Translations under genes and position numbers: made by a program
Notes under the pieces: generated by a model
What the model was told of the DNA's origin: nothing
The model's input: the letters and a program-made list of their open reading frames with translations, nothing else
Database searches by the model: none
In this document: positions 1-5,913 of the stretch, piece by piece
How the letters are laid out: every line of letters begins with the position of its first letter
How positions within the stretch are numbered: the first letter of the stretch is position 1
Assembly: GCA_964649665.1 (NCBI GenBank)
Contig: CAZYPU010000025.1
Location: 1-15,818, forward strand
Source of the DNA: CAZYPU01 sp964649665
Lineage (GTDB): Bacteria; Omnitrophota; Gorgyraeia; JABMRN01; RBG-13-46-9
Reading direction: 5' to 3'
Length of the DNA: 15,818 nt

Positions 1-43
1 ACGGTTTTGCAGACCGCTCCCTTAGCTACTTGGGTACGCCACC
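1..43 (-). tRNA. tRNA-Cys(GCA), 5' part, cut by the window edge
   Basis: Read on the minus strand from position 43, the sequence gives a 7-nt acceptor strand GGTGGCG, then TA, a D arm with a CCC/GGG stem, and an anticodon arm GCGGT-CTGCAAA-ACCGT. Its stem pairs fully, with one G-U pair. The anticodon GCA (plus-strand 8-10) reads Cys codons. The variable loop, T arm and 3' acceptor strand lie beyond position 1, so only 43 nt are visible. The gene follows the pseudopilin gene and a tRNA-like fragment on the same strand. The palindrome CCAAAAATTTTTTGG at 42-56 overlaps its 5' end. No promoter is evident directly upstream, so co-transcription with the pseudopilin is possible. Confidence 0.85.
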
Positions 44-94
44 AAAAATTTTTTGGGATCCCGAAGAAACTCATCGGGAGAATCTTCATTCGGG

Positions 95-128
95 GCAGAC
101 CTCTGCCTAACTACTCGGCCATCGCGCC
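95..128 (-). pseudogene. tRNA-like 5' half (Cys/Ser-like), no 3' half
   Basis: Directly after the pseudopilin stop codon the minus strand reads like the first half of a bacterial tRNA. It has acceptor strand GGCGCGA, TG, a D arm GCC-GAGTAGTTA-GGC, then AGAGGTCTGC, which resembles the start of a tRNA-Cys anticodon arm. After that the pattern breaks. The expected complementary anticodon stem (ACCTC-like), the T arm and the matching 3' acceptor strand TCGCGCC are all absent before tRNA-Cys begins at 43. Positions 79-59 instead form a 6-bp hairpin TCCCGA/TCGGGA with a 9-nt loop. It is only loosely alike to the neighbouring tRNA-Cys, so a recent tandem copy is unlikely. It could be a decayed tRNA or an integration scar. 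The resemblance is from memory of tRNA consensus, not from a search. Confidence 0.4.
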
Positions 129-554
129 TTATTTGCTTTCCCAAACAATGTCCCCGCTTATGTAAAGAACGTGTTTCCCGTTTTTGTGGTTCGCCGTTTT
201 GTCAAAGACAATCTCGGTATCCGATGGAGACTGTATCGTATATCCACTCGTGTAATGGTAATCGCTCTCCTGGGCGTCCCCCATATCCGGGCTGGAAGGA
301 CAATCGAATACCATTTCGTCCTCCACGTATCCGCCCTCTATGAGTTCGGCCAGATCCGAGGGGAATCTTCCCTGATGTTCGCTCGCGTATAACTTGAGGG
401 CCAGTCCGATTTCCTGCAGGTTTTCCTTACAGCCTATAACCTGCGCCCTTCCCCTGATTTTGTTAATAAAAGGGGCTGATAATACCATGAATACTACGAT
501 TATCGCAATGATGAAAGCAAGTTCCGTTAGGGTGAAACCGCGGCGGTTGAACAT
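129..554 (-). CDS. type IV pilin-like / type II secretion pseudopilin
   Basis: The 141-residue protein begins with a class III (prepilin) signal. The short basic leader MFNRRG should be cut after Gly6 by prepilin peptidase, leaving Phe7 as the methylated first residue and Glu11 as the conserved +5 glutamate. Residues 7-29 form the hydrophobic N-terminal helix used for membrane anchoring and filament packing. The remainder is a small soluble domain with two cysteines (42 and 85) and a C-terminal HVLYISGDIVW stretch, as in many short 'H-x-DG'-type pseudopilins. No secretion or pilus assembly genes are nearby, so its filament system cannot be named. The gene starts one base after the coaB stop, has no Shine-Dalgarno sequence, and sits directly behind a near-consensus promoter within coaB. 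Confident as a prepilin-like protein, not as a specific pilin. Confidence 0.88.
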   Translation of the reverse strand: MFNRRGFTLTELAFIIAIIVVFMVLSAPFINKIRGRAQVIGCKENLQEIGLALKLYASEHQGRFPSDLAELIEGGYVEDEMVFDCPSSPDMGDAQESDYHYTSGYTIQSPSDTEIVFDKTANHKNGKHVLYISGDIVWESK

Positions 555-555
555 A

Positions 556-1206
556 TCAATTTGGAGTATAACACAGCTCTTCTACTGTGTCAAGAATGGC
601 ACGTGCGATTCCGGCTTTTGTCGTTTTTTCCAGCTTCTTTCTGAGCCCGCGCTTATCCAGGATATACACGGCCTTCCTGCCCCTGCCGAAAGGCGTGTTC
701 TGCGGGCCTATCGTGTTGGCCGCTATAAGATCGAGCCTTTTCTTTTTGAGCTTCTTCGCCGCGTTCTTAATCAAGTGCTCCGTCTCCAGGGCAAATCCCA
801 CCAAAACCTTGCCCTTTCGCTCTTTTTGTCGGAGAGATTCCAATATATCCGGGTTTTTGGCAAGTTTTATGGTGAGATGCTTTTTTGACTTTATTTTTTT
901 TGAGGAGAAAGGTTCCGGCCTGAAATCCGAAACCGCGCTTGACATGAGCAGGGCGTCGGATTTCTTAAGATGCCGGCGAATTTCTTTTTGCAGTTCGCGT
1001 GCTGTTTTTATGTGTAAAATTCTTACTCCGGCCGGGACATTTATGGACACCGGGCCGCTTATAAGCGTTACCACGTGCTTTCTTTTTGCGGCAATCCTTG
1101 CCAGTTCATAACCCATGCGCCCTGTAGAATGATTGGTTATAAAACGCACAGGGTCGATTGGCTCGATGGTGGGGCCCGCGGTTATAAGTATTCGAAGGGG
1201 TTTCAC
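556..1206 (-). CDS. coaB: Phosphopantothenate-cysteine ligase (stand-alone CoaB)
   Basis: CoaB activates 4'-phosphopantothenate with a nucleotide triphosphate and joins it to cysteine, the second step of coenzyme A synthesis from pantothenate. The 216-residue protein carries the family signature TAGPTIEPIDPVRFITNHST (residues 9-28), including the Asn25 that matches the ligase asparagine. It also has the SSAVSDFRP motif (89-97), the KLAKNPD lysine motif (114-120) and the GFALETE segment (137-143). Most bacteria fuse this domain behind CoaC; here it is a separate frame. The start is GTG at 1206, which overlaps the coaC TGA as GTGA, so the pair is probably translationally coupled. A sequencing frameshift in a fused gene is possible but less likely, because the overlap type recurs along the operon and both ends look natural. 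Confidence 0.93.
   Translation of the reverse strand: MKPLRILITAGPTIEPIDPVRFITNHSTGRMGYELARIAAKRKHVVTLISGPVSINVPAGVRILHIKTARELQKEIRRHLKKSDALLMSSAVSDFRPEPFSSKKIKSKKHLTIKLAKNPDILESLRQKERKGKVLVGFALETEHLIKNAAKKLKKKRLDLIAANTIGPQNTPFGRGRKAVYILDKRGLRKKLEKTTKAGIARAILDTVEELCYTPN
565..593 (-). promoter_or_regulatory. Near-consensus sigma-70 promoter for the pseudopilin gene
   Basis: On the minus strand a perfect -35 TTGACA (593-588) is followed by exactly 17 bp and the -10 hexamer TATACT (570-565, five of six matches). Both elements lie in the last codons of coaB. Only 10 bases separate the -10 from the ATG at 554, so a start about seven bases downstream would give a leader of roughly 1-4 nt. The fit and position are seen in the sequence; activity is inferred. 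Confidence 0.7.
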
Positions 1207-1742
1207 TTAAGGATTTTTTCTATTCTATTTATTATCCGGCTTGTCTCGGCAAGGTGGCCCGCGCCGACATAGCCACAGGCAAGGCGCCCCTTAACGGGGT
1301 CTATAAATTTGTATCCCGATTTTTTAAGCTCCTGTATGTTTCTTTGTGTGATTCTATTGTTGTACATCCGGTCATTCATCGCGGGAGCGATTATAACGGG
1401 CGCCGACGAAGATATAATTGTAGCGCTCAGGAGATCATCGCATAGGCCTGAGGCTAATTTTGCTATGGCGTTGGCTGTCGCCGGGCAAATAACGATTAAA
1501 TCCGCTTTCCGGGCCAGAGAAACGTGCGTTATCTCGCGCTTATCCGGAAGGGCAAACATGCCCCTGTGGGCCCTGTTGCCGGAAAGTGTTTCCAGCGTAA
1601 GGGGTGTTATAAATTCTTCGGCCTCTTCGGTCATAACGCATACCACGTTGTAACCCTTTTCCCTAAGGCGCGTTATGAGCCCGCACGCCTTGTATGCCGC
1701 GATGCTGCCCGTTATTCCCAGAACAATATCTTTTTTCTTCAT
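1203..1742 (-). CDS. coaC: Phosphopantothenoylcysteine decarboxylase (stand-alone CoaC)
   Basis: CoaC is the FMN-dependent flavoprotein that decarboxylates phosphopantothenoylcysteine to 4'-phosphopantetheine. The 179-residue protein has the N-terminal flavin-binding GSIAAYK (12-18), the catalytic histidine in ITHVSLARKADL (His73) and the CPATANAIAKLASGLCDDLL segment. It also has the PAMN motif (120-123) with Asn123, and the substrate-clamp loop LACGYVGAGHLAE with the active cysteine Cys156. Its length is that of the flavoprotein domain alone; the ligase follows as a separate gene. The ATG at 1742 overlaps the rpoZ stop as ATGA. The gmk-rpoZ-coaBC neighbourhood is common in bacteria, which supports the assignment. 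Confidence 0.95.
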   Translation of the reverse strand: MKKKDIVLGITGSIAAYKACGLITRLREKGYNVVCVMTEEAEEFITPLTLETLSGNRAHRGMFALPDKREITHVSLARKADLIVICPATANAIAKLASGLCDDLLSATIISSSAPVIIAPAMNDRMYNNRITQRNIQELKKSGYKFIDPVKGRLACGYVGAGHLAETSRIINRIEKILK

Positions 1743-1945
1743 TGCTTTTTCTTCAGCTTGTAGGCAATTTTCCCTTCTCTTATTTCTTCCAGCACTACCG
1801 AGGTGAGTTTCGCGTCCGGCGGCATACTCACCAGTCTTTCGCTGCCCGCACCGAGCTCAAGGGCCCTACGGGAAGCGAGTATCACGAGTTTGTATATGCT
1901 ATCTTGATTACTTTTTAGCAATTTTTCCAGAATTACGTAAGCCAA
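1739..1945 (-). CDS. rpoZ: RNA polymerase omega subunit
   Basis: Omega is a small RNA polymerase subunit that binds the C-terminal end of beta' and helps assembly and stability of the core enzyme. The 68-residue product has the typical helix SIYKLVILASRRALEL (residues 16-31) and the later AKLTSVVLEEIREGKIAY segment. Its length is usual for short bacterial omegas. The start is TTG at 1945, chosen because a full Shine-Dalgarno AAGGAGGT lies five bases upstream and because translation from there gives the expected N-terminus. The gene begins 38 nt inside the end of gmk and ends in an ATGA overlap with coaC, so its synthesis is tied to the operon. Confidence 0.93.
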   Translation of the reverse strand: MAYVILEKLLKSNQDSIYKLVILASRRALELGAGSERLVSMPPDAKLTSVVLEEIREGKIAYKLKKKQ

Positions 1946-2504
1946 TTTTGACCTCCTTATTAATTATAGAAACTACTGTGTTGACGGCCTTTCCCAGTTT
2001 GTCGTTTACAACTATGTAATCGTATTTCGGCGCGAGCTTAAGTTCTTTTTTCGCTATCCTGAGACGCATTTTAATTTCCCTGCCCCCGTCCGTCTGCCGG
2101 TTCTCGAGACGGTGCGAAAGCTCCTTTGTAGAAGGGGGTTTGATGAAAATAAAAACGCTGTCCGGGAATTTTTTCCTGAGGCGCGTCGCGCCCTTTACGT
2201 CGATGCTGAGCAGAAGGCTTTTTCCTTCCTTTATTTTCTTTAAAGCGGCGCGTTTTGGCGTACCGTACAGGCAGCCGAAATTCTCCTCCCACTCAAGGAA
2301 GTTTCCTTTTTCTGCTTCTTTTTTGAAGCGCTCCCGGGATATGAAATGGTAATCCTTGTTGTTTTTTTCGCCGCGGCGCGGTGTCCGGGTCGTCGCGGAG
2401 ACGGAGGGAACGAGATTTTTTACCCGCCTTAACGCACTTTTGCAGATAGTGGTCTTACCGCACCCCGAAGGAGCCGAAACAACGAATATCCGCCCTTTTT
2501 TCAT
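1908..2504 (-). CDS. gmk: Guanylate kinase
   Basis: Guanylate kinase phosphorylates GMP to GDP with ATP, in the cytoplasm, feeding GTP and dGTP supply. The 198-residue protein has the P-loop APSGCGKTT (11-19, more often GPSGAGKST). It has the GMP-binding SATTRTPRRGE (36-46), the YHFISRERF and LEWEENFGCLYGTPK segments (52-84), and the SIDVKGA strand with Asp102. A lid-like region follows at 130-150 and YIVVND near the C-terminus. Size is normal for the family. Its ATG overlaps the yicC stop as ATGA, and its last 38 nt contain the rpoZ start and ribosome binding site. The slightly altered P-loop keeps the essential Gly-Lys-Thr. Confidence 0.96.
   Translation of the reverse strand: MKKGRIFVVSAPSGCGKTTICKSALRRVKNLVPSVSATTRTPRRGEKNNKDYHFISRERFKKEAEKGNFLEWEENFGCLYGTPKRAALKKIKEGKSLLLSIDVKGATRLRKKFPDSVFIFIKPPSTKELSHRLENRQTDGGREIKMRLRIAKKELKLAPKYDYIVVNDKLGKAVNTVVSIINKEVKIGLRNSGKIAKK
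1951..1958 (-). promoter_or_regulatory. Strong Shine-Dalgarno deciding the TTG start of rpoZ
   Basis: The minus strand reads AAGGAGGT, followed by CAAAA and TTG. This is a perfect anti-16S match at optimal spacing inside the 3' end of gmk. It supports the rare TTG codon at 1945 as the rpoZ start and suggests that rpoZ is initiated independently rather than only by re-initiation after gmk. Confidence 0.85.
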
Positions 2505-3379
2505 TCGATGTTCTTGAGCTGCTCCCTTATCTTTTCGATCTCTGTCTTTACTTCGATTACGCCCTTGGAAATGTTGAAGCCGCTTGATTTTGATCCCACG
2601 GTATTTATTTCCCTGTGAAGCTCCTGCGCGATAAAATCGAGCTTCTTGCCTACTTCACCGGTTTTCTTTATGGTCCTTGTAAAATTGTGTATATGATTGT
2701 TAAGCCGCGTTAACTCCTCGGTTATATCGCTATTTTTAGCGAAAATCGCCACCTCAACCTCAAGCCTGCCCTTGTCAACGGCGTACCCGCCGGAAAGCTC
2801 TTTTATCCTCTGTTTAAGCCTTTTCTTGTAAGCCAGGACATTTGAAGCCGCGCTCTTTTCGATATTTTTTACTACGGCTTTTATGCGTCTCTGTCTCTTC
2901 ATCATGTCCTGGAAGAGAAAGCCCCCCTCCCTTTCCCTGTCGTTTATAAGCTTCTTCAGGGCCGCTTCGGCAACTTCCCGCATCAAGGGCCACATCCTGG
3001 AAGTATCTTTCGGCCCCGGTTTATAATTTATTACGCCGGGAAATGAAATTATTTCAGCAAGTTTTATCTGATCTTTTATGCCCAATTCCCGCTGCAGTTT
3101 TTTCAGCTTGCCGAGGTAATCCCCGGCAAGTTTTTCGTCTATGCATATGTTGGCGCTTGTCTCAGTTGTGGTTTCGTGAATAAAGTTGATGTAGACCTTG
3201 CCTCTTTTTATCTTGTTTTTAACGATGTTTTTTACCTTGTCATCGAAAATCACCAGGCTATTCGGCAATTTCGGGGTTACCTCCAGAAATTTATGGTTAA
3301 GCGTCCTGATTTCCGCGCCGAACAGCCCAAAGCCGGTGCGTATTTCGGCCCTGCCGAAGCCGGTCATTGACTTTATCAT
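2501..3379 (-). CDS. yicC: YicC/YloC family endoribonuclease
   Basis: YicC/YloC proteins are cytoplasmic, metal-dependent endoribonucleases implicated in RNA turnover and typically found next to gmk. The 292-residue product begins with the hallmark MIKSMTGFGRAE. It ends with the conserved C-terminal DUF1732 block, where LDFIAQELHREINTVGSKSS is followed by a Glu/Lys-rich helix ending in LKNIE. I chose the ATG at 3379 rather than the GTG two codons upstream, because the family starts at MIKSMTGFG and this ATG overlaps the ndk TGA as ATGA. At the other end the stop overlaps the gmk start as ATGA. Nothing in the sequence is broken or unusual. Confidence 0.93.
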   Translation of the reverse strand: MIKSMTGFGRAEIRTGFGLFGAEIRTLNHKFLEVTPKLPNSLVIFDDKVKNIVKNKIKRGKVYINFIHETTTETSANICIDEKLAGDYLGKLKKLQRELGIKDQIKLAEIISFPGVINYKPGPKDTSRMWPLMREVAEAALKKLINDREREGGFLFQDMMKRQRRIKAVVKNIEKSAASNVLAYKKRLKQRIKELSGGYAVDKGRLEVEVAIFAKNSDITEELTRLNNHIHNFTRTIKKTGEVGKKLDFIAQELHREINTVGSKSSGFNISKGVIEVKTEIEKIREQLKNIE

Positions 3380-3870
3380 GCCCACACCAGTATTTCTTTA
3401 TTCGTCTTGGTCTTTTTTGTGGGGTAAATATCCACTATGAGTTCATCCGGATCGAACCAGAGTTTTATTTCGCGTTCGGCCTCTTTTTCGTCGGTCGAGG
3501 CGTGGATAATGTTCTCGTACACGCCTTTTGTCGTAATCCTGCCGTACTGGCCCCTTATTGAAACCCCGTCCGCTTCCTCGGGGTTAGTGGAGCCGCAAAT
3601 TTCACGGACTTTGCCGATAGCGTCCGGCCCCCAATACACAAGCGCCATGACCTTTTTCTTGTGATAATCCCCCATAATATACTTTATGAGCTCATCGTAA
3701 AAAGGCTTCTCGCGCATTTGCCCGTAATGCTCTTCCGCGAGCTTACGGGAAACGCGTGCGATTTTCGCCGCGACTATGTCAAGCTTTGTCTCTGAAAGTC
3801 TGGTAAGTACGTTGCCGGTCAGCGATTTTTTTAATCCGTCCGGCTTTATTAAGACCAGTGTCTGGTTCAT
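3376..3870 (-). CDS. ndk: Nucleoside diphosphate kinase, long form
   Basis: Ndk moves the gamma-phosphate between nucleoside tri- and diphosphates through a phosphohistidine. The 164-residue protein has the N-terminal LVLIKPDGL with Lys9, then Tyr49 and Phe57. It also has the REICGSTNP motif (Arg89, Thr95), SIRGQYG (Arg106), Asn120 and the active His123 in ENIIHASTDEKEAEREI. All expected catalytic positions are present. It is about 20 residues longer than the usual 140-143, from small insertions around residues 66-75 and 108-118 and a C-terminal tail; I recall similar long forms in some archaea and deep bacterial lineages. A Shine-Dalgarno-like GGGGGA precedes the ATG. It is the first gene after a strong promoter candidate and is coupled to yicC by an ATGA overlap. 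Confidence 0.95.
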   Translation of the reverse strand: MNQTLVLIKPDGLKKSLTGNVLTRLSETKLDIVAAKIARVSRKLAEEHYGQMREKPFYDELIKYIMGDYHKKKVMALVYWGPDAIGKVREICGSTNPEEADGVSIRGQYGRITTKGVYENIIHASTDEKEAEREIKLWFDPDELIVDIYPTKKTKTNKEILVWA

Positions 3871-3898
3871 TGTTCCCCCAATTCCCGGCTGGGCATCT

Positions 3899-3926
3899 AT
3901 TTTAGCATTTAAACAGTGCTTGTCAA
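3899..3926 (-). promoter_or_regulatory. Near-consensus extended -10 sigma-70 promoter upstream of ndk
   Basis: The minus strand carries a perfect -35 TTGACA (3926-3921), a 16-bp spacer and TGC-TAAAAT, an extended -10 with five of six matches (3904-3899). The -35 lies within the last codons of fcl. Predicted initiation near 3892 would leave a leader of about 22 nt that includes GGGGGA before the ndk ATG. This makes ndk the likely head of the ndk-yicC-gmk-rpoZ-coaC-coaB operon. Activity is inferred from the motif fit. Confidence 0.75.
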
Positions 3927-4853
3927 GCGCTTATACCATCCTATCGTCTTCTCGAGGCCTTCGGCGAGGGGCGTTTTTGCGGTAAATCCGAATTCCTTTT
4001 TTGCCTTCGCTGTGTCCAGCATCCTTTTCGGCTGGCCGTCCGGTTTGGCCGCATCCCAGGCAATCTTCCCCTTGAATCCCGTAAGCCGCGCGATCAAATC
4101 TGCCAGCTCCTTTATGGAAATCTCCCGTCCTGTGCCTATGTTCACCGGCTCCGGCTTATTGTACTTCTCTGCCGCCAATAGCAGCGCTTCCGCGCAATCG
4201 TCGACATATAAAAATTCGCGCGTGGGCTTTCCGGTCCCCCAGAAAGTTATCCCGTTTTTGCCTTCCTTTATGGCGTCGCAGCACTTCTTTATGAGCGCCG
4301 GTATTACGTGGGAATTCTCGGGGTCAAAGTTGTCCCCGGGCCCGTAGAGGTTGACGGATAGAAGAAAAATGCCGTTAAAGCCGTACTGCTGTCTGTAAGC
4401 CTGCGCCTGGACAAGAAGCATTTTTTTTGCCAGGCCGTAGGGGGCATTCGTCTCTTCGGGGTAGCCGTCCCATAAATTCTCTTCCTTAAAAGGCACGGGC
4501 GTAAACTTGGGATAAGAGCATACCGTGCCCAGGGCCACAAACTTTTTCACGCCGGAGAGCCGCGCCTCTTCCATCAGATGAGCGTCCATTATGAGATTGT
4601 CGTAAAAGAATTTGGCCGGGTTTTTTTTGTTCGCGCCAATACCGCCTACCTTTGCCGCCAGATGCAGCACCACGTCCGGCATGGACTCCCTGTAAACTTT
4701 TTTAACAGCGGCGGCTTCGGTGAGGTCGTATTCTTTGCTTCTTGGAACGAAAATATTTTTACAAGCTCGCGTCTTTAATTTCCCGACTATGTAAGAGCCC
4801 AAAAATCCGGCGCCGCCGGTTACAAGCACCCTCTTCCCTTGCCAGAATCCCAT
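3909..4853 (-). CDS. fcl: GDP-L-fucose synthase (GDP-4-keto-6-deoxymannose epimerase/reductase)
   Basis: Fcl (WcaG) epimerises GDP-4-keto-6-deoxy-D-mannose at C3 and C5 and reduces it with NADPH to GDP-L-fucose. The 314-residue short-chain dehydrogenase has the nucleotide motif GGAGFLG (13-19) and LAAKVGGI. It has the active segment LGTVCSYPKFTP with Cys112 (matching the catalytic cysteine of E. coli GMER), the Tyr139-x3-Lys143 pair in APYGLAKK, and NLYGPGDNF...SHVIPAL with the catalytic histidine. Thr110 replaces the usual Ser. I chose the ATG at 4853 over an upstream GTG at 4871. It sits in a TGATG overlap with the gmd stop and has AAGGTGG five bases upstream. Its partner gmd directly precedes it, so the two form the complete pathway from GDP-mannose. 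A related nucleotide-sugar epimerase is the main alternative. Confidence 0.9.
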   Translation of the reverse strand: MGFWQGKRVLVTGGAGFLGSYIVGKLKTRACKNIFVPRSKEYDLTEAAAVKKVYRESMPDVVLHLAAKVGGIGANKKNPAKFFYDNLIMDAHLMEEARLSGVKKFVALGTVCSYPKFTPVPFKEENLWDGYPEETNAPYGLAKKMLLVQAQAYRQQYGFNGIFLLSVNLYGPGDNFDPENSHVIPALIKKCCDAIKEGKNGITFWGTGKPTREFLYVDDCAEALLLAAEKYNKPEPVNIGTGREISIKELADLIARLTGFKGKIAWDAAKPDGQPKRMLDTAKAKKEFGFTAKTPLAEGLEKTIGWYKRLTSTV

Positions 4854-5899
4854 CAGTCCACCTTCCACCACCTGTTTGGGAATTTTTCTTTCAAAATCTC
4901 CTCGCCCCCGCCAATCGGCTTAAGGCCGATTTTCCGCATATCCGAATCCACCATTATCTTAATAAGGTCTTCCAGTCCTATTTTCGGCTCCCAGTTTAGG
5001 TCTTTTCTTGCCTTCTCGCAATCGGCGACAAGTTCGTTTACCTCTGTAGGCCTGAAATAGTGCTTGTCTACTTCTATGTATTTTTCATATTTCAGGCCGG
5101 CGTAACAAAAGGCGATCCTGGCCAGCTCTTCGACGGAATGCGTCCTGCCCGTTCCTATCACGTAATCGCAAGGACTTTTCTGCTGCAGGATTTTCCACAT
5201 TACCTGGACGTATTCGGGCGCGTAGCCCCAATCCCTTCTTGCCCTGAGGTTGCCTATATAAAGCTTCTTTTGTTTGCCGGCTATGATGTCCGCGACGGCC
5301 TTTGTAACTTTTCTTGTCACGAAGGTCTCCCCGCGCCTGGGCGATTCGTGGTTGAATAAAACGCCGTTCGCGACAAACATGTTGTAGCCGTCCCGATAGT
5401 TCAGCGCCATCCAGTAAGCGTAAGCCTTGGCCGCGGCATAAGGGCTTTTTGGTATAAAAGGCGTTTTTTCATTTTGCGGTGAGGGGCTGCCGCCGAACAT
5501 TTCGCTTGAGGACGCCTGGTAAAAGCGCGCGTTTTTACTGCTCCTTCTCATGGTTTCCAGTATTCTCGTGGTCCCCAGCCCCACTATGTCGCCGGTGTAC
5601 TCCGGCATGTCAAAGCTTACCCTCACGTGGCTCTGGGCCCCAAGGTGGTATATTTCGTCGGGCCGGATATTGTGGATAATGTTGGAAATCTGCTCGGAGT
5701 TTGAAAGATCGCCGTAATGTAAAAACAGGTGCGCCTTAGGCGCGTGCGGGTCAATATAGATGTGCTCAAGCCTGCCGGTATTGAACGTGCTTGAGCGCCT
5801 TATGATCCCATGCACGTCGTAGCCCTTGTGAAGCAGAAATTCCGCAAGGTAACTCCCGTCCTGTCCGGTTATGCCCGTAATTAGCGCTTTTTTACTCAT
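4853..5899 (-). CDS. gmd: GDP-mannose 4,6-dehydratase
   Basis: Gmd converts GDP-D-mannose to GDP-4-keto-6-deoxy-D-mannose with bound NADP. The 348-residue protein has GITGQDGSYLAEFLL (9-23) with the Gly-rich cofactor motif and IIRRSSTFNTGRLEHIY. It has YGDLSNSEQI, the IYHLGAQSHVRVSF segment, QASSSEMFG with the catalytic Ser/Glu133 region, and Tyr154-x3-Lys158 in SPYAAAK. It also has the substrate-binding NHESPRRGETFVTRKVT and LGNL-like YIGNLRARRDWGYA. Length and motifs are standard. A GAGGAG ribosome binding site lies eight bases before the ATG, 14 nt after the rsmI stop. The product is handed to Fcl, encoded by the next, overlapping gene. GDP-D-rhamnose synthesis would need a different reductase, which is not seen here. 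Confidence 0.96.
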   Translation of the reverse strand: MSKKALITGITGQDGSYLAEFLLHKGYDVHGIIRRSSTFNTGRLEHIYIDPHAPKAHLFLHYGDLSNSEQISNIIHNIRPDEIYHLGAQSHVRVSFDMPEYTGDIVGLGTTRILETMRRSSKNARFYQASSSEMFGGSPSPQNEKTPFIPKSPYAAAKAYAYWMALNYRDGYNMFVANGVLFNHESPRRGETFVTRKVTKAVADIIAGKQKKLYIGNLRARRDWGYAPEYVQVMWKILQQKSPCDYVIGTGRTHSVEELARIAFCYAGLKYEKYIEVDKHYFRPTEVNELVADCEKARKDLNWEPKIGLEDLIKIMVDSDMRKIGLKPIGGGEEILKEKFPNRWWKVD

Positions 5900-5913
5900 G
5901 TTATTTTCTCCTC

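Noticed and set aside
59..79. TCCCGA/TCGGGA hairpin before tRNA-Cys as an intrinsic terminator
   Set aside because: On the minus strand the stem is followed by an A-run and only then T residues immediately before the tRNA, so no proper U-tract follows the stem.
5590..5616. TTGACA in gmd as an internal promoter
   Set aside because: No acceptable -10 hexamer lies 16-18 bp downstream.
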